A stretch of DNA of 64,000 nt. It comes from Dendrocalamus latiflorus (taxonomy: Eukaryota; Streptophyta; Magnoliopsida; Poales; Poaceae). Below, piece after piece: positions 1-10,000 of this stretch. Each line of letters begins with the position of its first letter. The first letter of the stretch is position 1. The notes beneath the pieces were generated by a model. It had not been told where the DNA came from and ran no database searches. It worked only from the letters and a program-made list of their open reading frames with translations. The position numbers and the translations under genes are program-made. Location of the stretch: positions 2,169,805-2,233,804 of the forward strand of contig CM029627.1 of the NCBI GenBank assembly GCA_017311315.1, written 5' to 3'.

Positions 1-428
1 TACGCCGGCCTCTGCGCCACCTTCTCCGGGCTCCACGCTGACTATGTCGACCTCGTCTCCACCACGGCATTTGACCCAAGCTTCGGCCTCCGTCGGGCAG
101 TACGCTGCCTCCGCTACCCTCGACATGTTTCTGAAAATGTCTAGAAACATGTGAAACTCATTGAAACTTGATTTTTTCAAATATTTTCATGATACTTGAT
201 AAAACATGTGGCTATATCATTGCAATAGTATACCGTTCTCTAGTCGTCTAAAAAAACTTGTTATAGCTTTTCATTGTTTTTGGCTTTTGAGAGGGACGAG
301 ACTGAGAATGTGGTCGGAACTCTGTTTCTTCCCGATCAATTTTATCAGATCACAGTCTCCATGAGACGTCAGGATGTCTAACCATGCATGTCTCATCACA
401 CTCAATTGCGCAACCATAACCACCGGAT
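1..428. other. Intergenic, repeat-derived DNA
   Basis: The first 120 bases are GC-rich and open in one frame, but I recognise no family and the frame soon closes. Bases 120-280 are a degenerate run of TTGAAACTT-like words followed by a stretch resembling 8790-8930 (aaacatgtgaaactca, then a copy of the 'tataccgttctctagtc' type of tail). The same repeat family is seen again inside the FPPS-like intron. No gene is supported here. Confidence 0.4.
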
Positions 429-586
429 GCAAATGCAAGACAAAATATCTTCAGCAGTATGGAACTGGCCGAACAAAAGGACTTGACAATAAGCAAACTA
501 ATATTATGCAAATACAAGGCAAAATATCTTCAGCAGTATCGAACTGGCCGAACAAAAGGACTTGACAATAATAGAACTAATATTAC
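429..586. repeat. 79-bp tandem duplication
   Basis: Two adjacent copies of a 79-bp unit (429-507 and 508-586), each containing gcaaatrcaagrcaaaata followed by cttcagcagta and ggactTGACAATAA. They differ at only a few positions. The duplication lies just beyond the 3' end of the small minus-strand gene that stops at 715. Confidence 0.85.
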
Positions 587-714
587 AGGAGAAGGTAGAT
601 TCCATTAACTAAACAACACGTCACTGACAAACATGAGCAGATTTTTTCGATTATTTCATAGCAAAGTAGCAACGGCATCCGTTTCGTTTCCTCTCAGATT
701 GATCATAGCTAAGG

Positions 715-1010
715 TCAGTCATTTCGCTTCTTTGCTCCGCGCTCAGCCCTCCGTCTCGCCCGGCGCTGCCGCCCGCCGGTCTCCTCAAACTCGGAATACT
801 TGTCGTCAAGCTCGTCGAAAGATTTCTGCACCATCGACGTTTATAATAAAAAGAAAATTAATGAATATGCATATGGAAGAGGAAAGGAACAGCAGCAAAA
901 AAAAAGGGCACCTCTCGGAGCTCCATGAAGCTGACAGCGTAGAAGGTCGCGGCGGCGGCGGCGACGATGCCGAGGATTGGAACGGCGAATTGGGCGGCTG
1001 CACCTTCCAT
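715..1010 (-). CDS. Small conserved single-pass membrane protein (two exons)
   Basis: Exon 1 is 912-1010 and exon 2 is 715-825, with an 86-bp T-rich intron (826-911) that begins GTGCCC and ends GTGCAG, in phase 0. The product is 69 residues. Residues 1-33 hold one hydrophobic segment (PILGIVAAAAATFYAVSF) ending in MELRE. Exon 2 begins KSFDELDD and ends in a basic tail (RRARRRAERGAKKRND). The combination of a short membrane anchor, an acidic KSF-x-ELDD stretch and an Arg/Lys tail looks like a small plant-conserved family that I half recognise but cannot name. The cellular role is unknown. The start was chosen because it is the only ATG before the hydrophobic segment. It is supported by the clean phase-0 splice and lack of stops. 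The join itself is inference. Confidence 0.65.
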
Positions 1011-2160
1011 AAGTTGCTGTCTTCCTGCTCCGAGAGGCTGAAAGACCACCTTGATTTCTATTCCCCTCGTCCTAGACCAACCAGTACCAGCTCCTATCCA
1101 AATACTCACGTCAGCTTGTGTTCTTTTTTACACCTACGCCCCGCTAAACGAGATATTTCTGTGTCAATCCCAATTTCTCGCATACAGTCATCATGTAACT
1201 TACGTTCCTATGTTCGAACTTCCAGAGGTGCAGTTGCCTGCAAAGTTTGTTTTATTGAACAAAAAATGACCATGGTCCATTGTACGGTATGCAGAAGAGC
1301 TAGTTAATTCGCGCAAAATTTACCTTCTTAGTATTTTTTTGCTCACAGTTCATTAGTAGTACAAGGGCGGAGCCACTGAGCGAGCTTCGTCAGACTTCAG
1401 CCCACCCTAAACCCCCCGGATGGGCTGCCCAGCAGAGATGAGTTCATCCACCGACCACCTCTAAGCCACAGGCACGCACCAGTGACTAGAGATGCACCAC
1501 GCACAGATCGATAGACGCGCGAGAGATGAGAGAGGCAGAGAGCACCTTCATGCATCTAGCAGTGGTGGCACCCGGCGGTGCGATAGTTGGCTCTCTATGT
1601 GGCTGCCGAGCAGATCCGAGCGACATCGCATTGGCCAAGAAGATTCGGGCGGTGGTCGAGGTGCTGAGCAGATCCTAGCGTGGCGGCGGCGGACGAGTTG
1701 AGGAGCCGCCTGAGCCAGTGAGGAGCTAGCGCTAGCGACTGAGGCGAGGAGCCGGGTAGGGGGCATGTCGTGGGGGGAGCTAGGGAGGCGACTAGTGGGT
1801 AGCGAGCAAGAGAAGAAGGGACTAGGGGAGGCAGCGATTGGATTCGAGGAGAGGGGACCGACTGACTAGGGACTTAGTCACTTGAGGAGTTGTTTTTTGT
1901 CGCCAAACCAACTGCCGAGAGCCCGACTGGCCGAGGCCGAGCCGTAGAGGTAAATTTCTAGTCTTGTAGTTCTTTTATTCTTTATATTGAGTTATTGACC
2001 ATTTATTCCTAGCTAGAGATTATGTTGAGTATCATTGACAATGACCAAATTGAATTCTTAGAGATTGACCAACTTGAATTATTAGAGATTAAAATTAAAA
2101 TTATGATTTGTGTGTTCCAATTAGAATTAATGTGTCATATTTTGTTGATAGATTTGCTAT
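1011..2160. other. Upstream region of the small gene; GC-rich repeat-like DNA
   Basis: No gene is supported. Bases 1360-1440 (gggcggagccactgagc, then cccaccctaaacccccc) look like the end of a dispersed grass repeat. Bases 1490-1950 are GC-rich and purine-rich, with gag and gcgacta words. Bases 1960-2150 are AT-rich with near-duplicate phrases (attcttagagattgaccaa, then ttattagagatt). Confidence 0.3.
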
Positions 2161-2165
2161 AATGG

Positions 2166-2915
2166 ATAAACGAATTTTGCGTAACTATTTTGTAAGCAAT
2201 TCTAGTAGTATTCTCCCAACCAATGGGAGTGCAACTCCACCAAAGAAGATTTAATCCTAATGACATTATTGCTGATCCGACACATGCACACCAATAGAAG
2301 ATTGCACCAATGAAATTAGAGATCAAATGAGAAGAGCATATTTGTTGAATGGTCTAACTCGAGCAATTGAGCATGCCTTTCCAAAGACATTGGATGACAA
2401 AGTGTGGCAATCCTTTTAAGAATCATGGTTTAATAAATTTGATTGGTTGGAATATAGTGTGAAAAAGATGCCACTCTTGTTTTCTATTGTTCTTTTCAAG
2501 AAATCAGCACAACCCAACACATTTGGGAGTGATGTATTTATAAAAGTTGAGTTCTCTCATTGGAAGACGGCTATAGATGCTTTTAGTAAATATGTTGGTG
2601 GTCCAAATAGCATCCACAACATTGCAAGGGGTGAGTGTGATGACTTCAAAAATCAACGGTCAAGTGTGTCTAGAAAAAGATATAACTTTTCCATTGGTAT
2701 ATCGTCTTATCAAGTTGACATTGATCCTTCTAGCCACAATGGCATCTGTTAAGATAATATTTTTGGCAATAAATATTATCAAAATAGATCTACACAACAA
2801 GGTATTCAATGAGTAGCTCAATGATTTGATGGTGTGTTGTATCGAGCAAGACATATTTAAAAACATTGATGGTGATAAAGTCATAAGAACTACTTATGAC
2901 ATATTTAAAAACAAG
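2166..2915 (+). pseudogene. hAT-family transposase relic (zf-TTF end fused to dimerisation end)
   Basis: Translating the plus strand in pieces gives the front of a TTF-type zinc-finger hAT transposase (EIRDQMRRAYLLNG, then W-FNKFDWLEYSVKKDA, then VGGPNSIHNIARGECDD). After about base 2690 it gives the C-terminal hAT dimerisation region (LPLVYRLIKLTLI, then FLAINIIKIDLHNKVF, LNDLMVCCIEQDIF). The two parts are separated by only a few dozen bases, where an intact protein has hundreds of residues. This is therefore an internal-deletion derivative, and it also has stops and frameshifts. Family assignment is from recalled motifs. No terminal repeats were identified. Confidence 0.65.
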
Positions 2916-3440
2916 CATTAAAGATATGCTAATAACCAAAAAATTTAATGATATGATAATAGTAACTTTAGTGGTTTGATAATAGACATATAACTTTAGT
3001 GATTTTATAATAGCTAGGTAATTTTAGTGATTTGATAATATACAAGTAACTTTAGTGATATGATATAGCCAGTTAACTTTAGTAATATGATAATTGTACT
3101 CAATGGCAATAGTAACAAGTAATCATGAAATATGTGGAATGTGGAATGGAGAGGTTACGGCCATGAAGTACTTGCCTTGAGCACGTTCAGTGAACTCGCT
3201 GCACGAAGAATCCGAGGTGCGCAACTGTCCGAATGTTTCCTTAATGGCCACGTGTGAACCTACGAGATGAAGCGAAGATGGATCAAATCAATGCTAAGAT
3301 GAACTTGTGGAAAGACGGACGGAAGTGCAATCGGCCGGAAAAATTTGCGTTTGCTAAGCCTTCACTATGCGAATCGTCATTAAGCTGATCGAACACCCAT
3401 TCGGCCACGTAAATGACGTCCCGCTGCAAGGCCTGCCAAC
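2916..3440 (-). repeat. Fragment related to the 17.9-20.5 kb solo LTR
   Basis: This stretch repeats phrases such as aactttagtgatatgata, then gaggttacggccatgaagtacttgccttgag-like sequence and a 'gaacctacgag' segment. The same order occurs at about 19380-19800. It is an older or diverged copy of the same LTR, reaching the 'attcggccac' word near 3400. A poly-C run of about 13 bases lies at 3439-3452. Confidence 0.6.
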
Positions 3441-3642
3441 CCCCCCCCCCCCCGCGCACGCACTCCAGTTCGATCGTGCCCTCAGCCAGCCGAACCATGA
3501 CCATGAAAAAGAATAGTCACCGGCCGCCGCCATACCGTCACCATGGCCGCCTTTACCTCCGCCATGCGCTACGTGTCACGCTGGCCACTACGCTGTGCCA
3601 CCCGCACCGGCTGCCGCCTGCACCACGCCTCCACGGTGCTTC

Positions 3643-3884
3643 GGGCCTGTTTGGCTGGCCACAAGCCGGTCGGCTTTTCGCAGCCGCTACAGTACCTAAC
3701 TTTTAAACGGAGTATTTTCTCAAGACGGGGTCTACAAGTTAAACGTAGTACACGTTAAAAGCCCAACATCTGTATCAGCCAAAATCGCAAGTAAGTATGG
3801 ATCTCTCCGTAATCTGCACCGTAAACAGCCAAAATTCAAAATTTTCAGCCAAAAGCCATAAGCCGCAACAAAAAAAACATGCCC
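3643..3884 (+). mobile_element. PIF/Harbinger-like MITE, family A copy 1
   Basis: A 242-bp element beginning GGGCCTGTTTGGC and ending CATGCCC, flanked by a 3-bp duplication TTC (3640-3642 and 3885-3887). The interior is shared with copies at 6069-6304 and 39879-40121 (cttttaaacggagtatttt, caagttaaacgtagtacacg, cgtaatctg-accgtaaac). The 3-bp target site suggests PIF/Harbinger. CACTA elements also make 3-bp duplications, but the ends do not start CACTA. Confidence 0.85.
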
Positions 3885-3887
3885 TTC

Positions 3888-4685
3888 TTCTCAAAGCAAC
3901 CACCACAATGGAGTCTGTGATTCCCAATGAATTGTCAACAAGATTGTACGTTTACTTCGAGAATTGTCATCACTTGAAACACCTAAGTCTAATGGCACAC
4001 CACATGCATACACTTACCTCATCACGATCCTTGTCTTTTTCCCGTGCTTCTCCGCTTGAGATGATGCTCCACCTGGATTTACGTGACCCTCTATGGCCTC
4101 AGGGTACCTACCCTAGTCCCGGTCTTGCCATTGACCGCAATAATCACCAAGCACCATGAACAAAGAACAAGCAACACAAGTGACATGCAGTTGACTCTTA
4201 TCAACATAATCGATGTAAACATGCGCCACTTGACACACACGTCAAGATTTTCACAATGCATAAACTCCCCCATGACTAACACTTGTATGGACTCCTGCCG
4301 TAATTAACACTTGCATGGACTCACGTTATAACTAACCCAACCAAAACCAACTTAACTCACTCAACTCAACATTACCCGGTCTAACTACCAACCAACAGTT
4401 GGTCTAACCACCCCAATCAACATAGGTCAAACATGGTAACAGGAGACTGGTCTGACCGTGACACCCAAGACGGTCAGATAGCCCGCCGACCTCCGGTCGA
4501 ACCGCCATTTATATGCTAATTGCACTGCTCTCAAAAACTCAGTCACACCGTATTTCTTGTTGGACCGCTGCCCACGGCCAATCACACCGGGCCATTGGCT
4601 AGGCCACCATTATATGACTGGGCAAACCGCACATGTACAGCGGCCAGATCGACTCTGCATACCAGTTAGACCGCTCCCACCTGAC
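3888..4685. other. No gene seen; possible LTR remnant with GGTCTGACCG words
   Basis: Nothing coding is supported. Bases 4430-4690 contain repeated two-fold-symmetric words of the form ggtctgaccg, gacggtcagatag, ggtcgaaccgcc and gttagaccgctcc. These resemble the palindrome arrays of Sirevirus-type LTRs, and a similar patch lies at 44390-44520. I read this as an old LTR fragment. Confidence 0.35.
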
Positions 4686-4820
4686 AGCAGAATTTTTTTT
4701 AGAAATGGGAAGTTTATTGATTTCAAAATTGTTTACATCAAGATGATACATCAACTTGAAATCCTCCCGGCCTCTGCCTGACGACACACAGCCTTACAAA
4801 AAGAAAATAAAAGAAAATCA

Positions 4821-5549
4821 CTAATGGCTATCAATCCGAAGACTAGACCGCCAACCATGTGCCTGGGTAAAACACTCCGTGACCACCTTCTCCAATAATT
4901 GTGAGACCGCTACAACCATATCCTGAGAAGCAGTCTGCTGGAGAATAGCCCAGATACGAAGCCAATGCGAAATTGAGTAAATAACCTGCAAAAAAGAAAT
5001 TTGTTTGTTTTCAAATACCATTGTATTCCTGCATAACCACACAGCCCAACAAGTAGCAGCGGCTCCAAGGAGTACTAAATACTTTAAATCCTGTCTAAAC
5101 CCTTGTAACCAAGAGCCAAACATATCGGACACACTATGTGGCTGAGAAAGACCACAAGACGCATGGACCACCGCCCAAACCATACGAGCTAACCGGCACT
5201 CAAAAAACAGATGTTGGATCGTTTCATCTTTGTGACAAAAACAACACTGTTTGTTGCCGTGCCAATTTCGTTTCACTAAATTATCCTTTGTTAAAATAAC
5301 GCCTCGTCGAAGATACCACAAAAAGATCTTGATCTTCAAAGGTACTTTTAACTTCCATAAGCGTTCGTTAGAATTGGGCACATTCTGATGGATTAATGCC
5401 AGGTAATGAGATTTTACAGAAAATTCTCCACTCTGATGAAGGTTCCATCGGAATTCGTCTTCCTCCTGGGTCAAAACAATATCGGACAACCGTGAGCAGA
5501 GATTATTCCACAAAATCAAAATTAAATTTCGGCAACAAAGTGCAAACAA
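4821..5549 (-). pseudogene. LINE (non-LTR retrotransposon) 3' end with reverse-transcriptase zinc-binding domain
   Basis: An uninterrupted frame of about 240 residues carries the zf-RVT signature found at the C-terminus of plant L1-type LINE proteins: LWKLKVPLKIKIFLWYL, GVILTKDNL, CCFCHKDETIQHLFFECRLA, and a later WLCRN. The reverse transcriptase and endonuclease regions are absent. The element is therefore 5'-truncated, as is usual for LINEs. No clear poly(A) tail was found past 4821 on the minus strand. Confidence 0.8.
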
Positions 5550-5756
5550 AATCTAATAATCATCACATAATATATGATGACTTTCACATAGTCTCACACG
5601 ACTCCTTTCTCACTCCCACTCTCTCCCTGGGTAAGAAAACAAACTCCTGCTCTGCATTTGCTTGCATTTATTCTCGAAAATTGCTCGATTCCCAGTTTAT
5701 ATACGACATGCATGTGCTGCCAGTCATTGGTCAGTAGCTTGCAAGGACCTGGGTAA

Positions 5757-5999
5757 GAGCAAGTCTTATAATACAGCCTTCAGCTGGCTGTATGGATACT
5801 TACAGCCCACTTATCAGCCTACTCATATAGTAGTTACAGCCAGCTGAAGGCTGTATGATCTACCCCTTCCTCTCACAAAGTTTCTTGGTTCTTGTGCTTC
5901 AGCTGGCTGTAAGCTTACAGCCCACCTCTCTTCTCTCTCCTCCTCTCTCTCCTCCACCTCAGCATACAGCCAGCTTACAGCCTCTTATAATACTTGCTC
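5757..5999. mobile_element. Tourist-like MITE (TAA target site)
   Basis: A 243-bp element with inverted ends GAGCAAGTcTTATAA and its complement TTATAAtACTTGCTC, flanked by TAA on both sides (5754-5756 and 6000-6002). The interior holds further inverted copies of cagccagctgaaggctgta. TAA duplication and length fit Tourist/PIF-Harbinger MITEs. A separate local duplication flanks it: aaacaaactc-tgctctgcatttg occurs at about 5638 and 6005, so part of the surrounding sequence is also repeated. Confidence 0.85.
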
Positions 6000-6068
6000 T
6001 AAGAAAACAAACTCATGCTCTGCATTTGCTTGCATTTATTCTCGAAAATTGCTTGGTTCCCAGTTTAT

Positions 6069-6304
6069 GGGCCTGTTCGGCAGTGAGGAAGCCGGCCGGC
6101 TTTTCGCAGCTGCTACAGTACCTAACTTTTAAACGGAGTATTTTCTCAAGACGAAGTCTACAAGTTAAACGTAGTACACGTTAAAAGCCCAACATCTGTA
6201 CCAGCCAAAATCGCAAGTGAGTATCGATCTCTCCGTAATCTGTACCGTAAACAACCAAAATTTAAAAATTTCAGCTATAAGCCGCAGCAAAAAAGAACAG
6301 GCTC
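6069..6304 (+). mobile_element. PIF/Harbinger-like MITE, family A copy 2
   Basis: 236 bp, beginning GGGCCTGTTCGGC and ending GAACAGGCTC, flanked by TAT (6066-6068 and 6305-6307). It is close in sequence to the copies at 3643 and 39879. It lies about 0.7 kb upstream of the FPPS-like start codon. Confidence 0.85.
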
Positions 6305-6616
6305 TATATACAACTTGCATGTGCTGCCAGTCATTTGTCAGGAGCTTACCAGTTTCCTTGCCTATTGTTGCATCAAGAGAGTGCCTAACTTGGTGCAACA
6401 GTGCTCAATAAAAGCTAGCTAGGCGATGCTTGGCCTCTTGTTTCTCTCTCTCTGTCTGTGGCGAGCTAGCCTAGACTGCTAGAGCAACGTATGTACTAGC
6501 CGTGCAGGCATGACGTCTGTTGTTTGGTCTCGAATCCGCAGCGTGACACGCAGTACATGAGGGTGCATGTTCGCGCCACATGGGGCTGGCCTGCAGAAAA
6601 TTAATTAACAGTTTTG

Positions 6617-6876
6617 CTATTGAATATGCGACTGAAATTTTTTTTATCTTTCAGTCACCTGAAATTGTACTCTCAATCAACTGAAATTGCAGCCCCTCCA
6701 AAAAAACAGCTGCAACTTTAGGTGATTCAGAGTGCAACTTCAAGTGACCTGAAATTGCACTCTCAATCAACTGAAATTGCAGCCCCCATCTAAAAAAATA
6801 TCTGCAATTTTAGGTGATTCAAAGTGTAACTTCAGGTGACTGAAAGATAAAAAAATTTCAGTCACCTGTACAATAG
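6617..6876. mobile_element. MITE in the proximal promoter of the FPPS-like gene
   Basis: Inverted ends of about 40 bp: GACTGAAATTTTTTTTATC and the complementary GATAAAAAAATTTCAGTC near the right end, with CTATTG/CAATAG as outermost bases. Inside are two tandem copies of a unit containing cactctcaatcaactgaaa and ttgcagccccc, and two copies of ttaggtgattca. No convincing target duplication was seen. It ends about 45 bases upstream of the TATA-like site and 132 bases upstream of the start codon. Confidence 0.65.
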
Positions 6877-6919
6877 TCACTCCCATTAATGCACCGTGAG
6901 GCCCGGCCGGGGCGACCTA

Positions 6920-6928
6920 CATATAACG
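6920..6928 (+). promoter_or_regulatory. TATA-like element of the FPPS-like gene
   Basis: CATATAACG lies 81-89 bases before the ATG at 7009, the only TATA-like word close to the first exon. Position fits a short leader. The function is inferred. Confidence 0.4.
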
Positions 6929-7008
6929 CTCCTCGGGCTAGCTAGACCTCCAGATTCCAGTACTGGCATTTGCAACACCAGATCGAAGACAGCAAGACCG
7001 AGAGCAAA

Positions 7009-10000
7009 ATGATGTTCCAAGAGACGTCCCATGGAGGAGACGGTATTACTGTCGAAGGCCAGCTCAAGAAGAATCTCCTCTTGCACGACGACGACGCGCA
7101 GACGAAATGTTTCACGGGCGCCGCAGCGCAGAAGCCGCGGCGGCCGCCTGGCGTCGTCGACGATGGCAACCGCGAAAGGTTCGTCCGGGCGTACGACCGC
7201 CTGAGGGACGAGCTCCTCCGTGACGACTCGTGCGACCTCACCGACGAGGCGAGGCGGTGGGTTGCCCAGGTACGTACGTGAACTGGCATGCATACATGAG
7301 CAAAACTACGAACCTATACCGTTCTATAGGGGTCTAATTATCCGATCGAATGCAATCGAATCCAACACCTCCTTCCCGTCCGTGCGCATGCATCCTGGCT
7401 CTCTCTCCCATCTCTCACTCACCTCTCCATCTCTCTCTAGTCTGCACGCAGCTTCACGAAGGCAGCATCCGGTAGGGCGAAGGCGGCGCGGTAGGCGGAG
7501 GAGGGCGGAAACTGGCACAACGGAGGCCGCTTGGTGGGCGGAAGAAGGCTAGGGCTGTGCACTTTTGAAATGAACCGAAATAACCGTACTAAAAAACCGA
7601 ACCGTATCAATCTACTCGGTTCGATCGGTACGAGATCTGAAATTTGGTTTATTTCGGGGTTTGGTTTTCCGGTAAAAACCGACTAAAAACCCAAAAACCG
7701 AAAGAACCAACTACTACTACGCTCTACGCTGCACAACCCACTGGCATTCGGCGGCCCATCCTTCGATCCTCCTCTTGGGCTCCTGGCTGTCTTCGATATC
7801 TATTGCTAACTCGCTGGCTGGCCATCAGCATTTGGCCATTCGGCTGCCCATGATGGTAACAGAGTCAGACTAACAGGTCATGCCATGAACTTCATGGCCG
7901 CTATCTATCGCTTAATCGCTAACTCGCTATGTTGTTGTTCATTGAGGATTTCAGTTCATGGTCGCCATGATGGTATTGGTAACAAACAAACAGTTGCAGA
8001 CTCGCTAAATTGCTATATTGTTCGCAATTTATGTTACTTTTGGTAAAAATAATATTCACCGATATCGCATCGAAATAAATTGTGATTTACCGATACCAAA
8101 CCATATTTAAAAAATATTGTATATTATCGAACTAATAATATCATATTTGCCATATATATAGTATGCACCAAACCGAATTACCAGCCATCCAGGATCTGGT
8201 CATCTTCCTCGTAGCCGATGATGGGATCCATCGGATCCGGTCATCTTTCTCGTCGTCGGCAACGGAAATCACTAGATTCGGTCGTCTTCCTCTAATGCGG
8301 CTACCAATGAGCTAGGGACCTGGCTCATGTTCGTCTTGGCCGCCGTGGCTCGTCATCAACTCACCCTTCGGCGACGTGGTCCATCGAGCTGGCAAAAAAT
8401 GGAACCGCCACCACCCGATCTAGCGTCATCGTCGTCTACCTCTACGGCGCTGTCGTGCATCGCCATGCATGCTCCAATGCCTTTGACTGTAGTCAACACC
8501 CTCCTCTCCATGTTGTTAACCCCACCGGCGCTAGTCAAGGTAGGAACTGGCACCATCACTCCCATTGTCATCGTAGCCATAGTGAGCTTGTTGAAACTCG
8601 CCAAAACTTATTGAAACTTATCGAAACCTATTGAAACTTAGTAAAACTTCTTGAAACATTTTGTTGAAACTTGTTGAAACTTCTTTATACTTATTGGTTG
8701 AAACTTGGTGATACTCCTTGACTTAAACCTATCAACACTTGATTTTGCTAAAAATCTAAAACTCGCTAAAATTTTGGTTTGAAACTTCCTTGGAATCTTC
8801 TAGAAACTTCTAGAAACACGTGAAACTCACTTAAACCTAAAACTTTTCTAATGTTTCTCATGGAACTTTATGAAACTTGTTGTTATACCATTACATTGGT
8901 ATACTGTTGTCTAGTCACTCCCTGTGCACGCACACGCACACACACCAAAAAAACCATACAATGTCGTACTGTCCAAAGCCTTTACGATAGATAGCTAACA
9001 GCCATTCAATCTTGGCCTTCTCACAATCAGAATTCGCACACATGCACGTACGAAGCGAGGAGCTAAAGCCAACATCGAGCATTGCTGTTCCCTCGAACAC
9101 TTGCCCCCTCCCCTATACCTCTGTAGTCTGCACCCCAAAATTGAGTGGTACTAACGGTAAATCAAGTTCATTTCCCTGGGAATATATGGTGGGGAGCGAG
9201 CATGGACGGGGGCACCAGAGCGTGGTCCTCAGTAAACCATTGTTCCATGTCAGCCTCCACCATCTCATGCATGATCTTTATCCATACTACTTGACTTCAT
9301 CTCTCTCTCAGCCATAGAAATCTTATCCACAACCGAACTGCCTTCAACTTCTGGAAAATTTAATCATTTGCCACTCTTATGAGTCCAGTGGCAACAGATT
9401 TGCTACCCTAGCCCATTGTCAGTGACTCAGGTGACCCCACATGTAAGTGATAGAGTGAATTGGTCAATCTTAAGAGTGGCAAAAAATTGAATCTCCCCAT
9501 CATCTCGCCAAGTGGCTTCCAGTAGGATGAGGCACCGCTAGCTGTCGCCTAAGTGTTCTTACCTGCCTCACCTTCTCGTTGTATCTATTGAGGAACTGTC
9601 GCTGGCGATCAGTCCGATCGATTCCTCTGCTTAGAACAAGAACGAATCAATCACAGAATAATAGATTGAACACAGAGAGGTAGAGAGAACTCCTGGTCTT
9701 TCTTTATTGCTTTCAATTACATCAGGTGTACATAATGAGGGGGGTATGGCTCTCTATTTATAGTCTACGGTGGGGGTGCCCAAATATGTCAGGACTCTGG
9801 CCGTGGGCCCAGTTTCCTAACACTCCCCCATGGACACTCACCCAACATGCTCATGCCTCGTCAAAACTCCATAAAAATCCAGTGGGAAAAAATTGGAGAA
9901 AGAGTGCATGATACATGTGATGCTGCGATGCACGAATTGCCTCATTAAAAATCTTGATCGAGAAACTTCATGGAAAACTCGTCAAAGGAAAAAGAGTACA

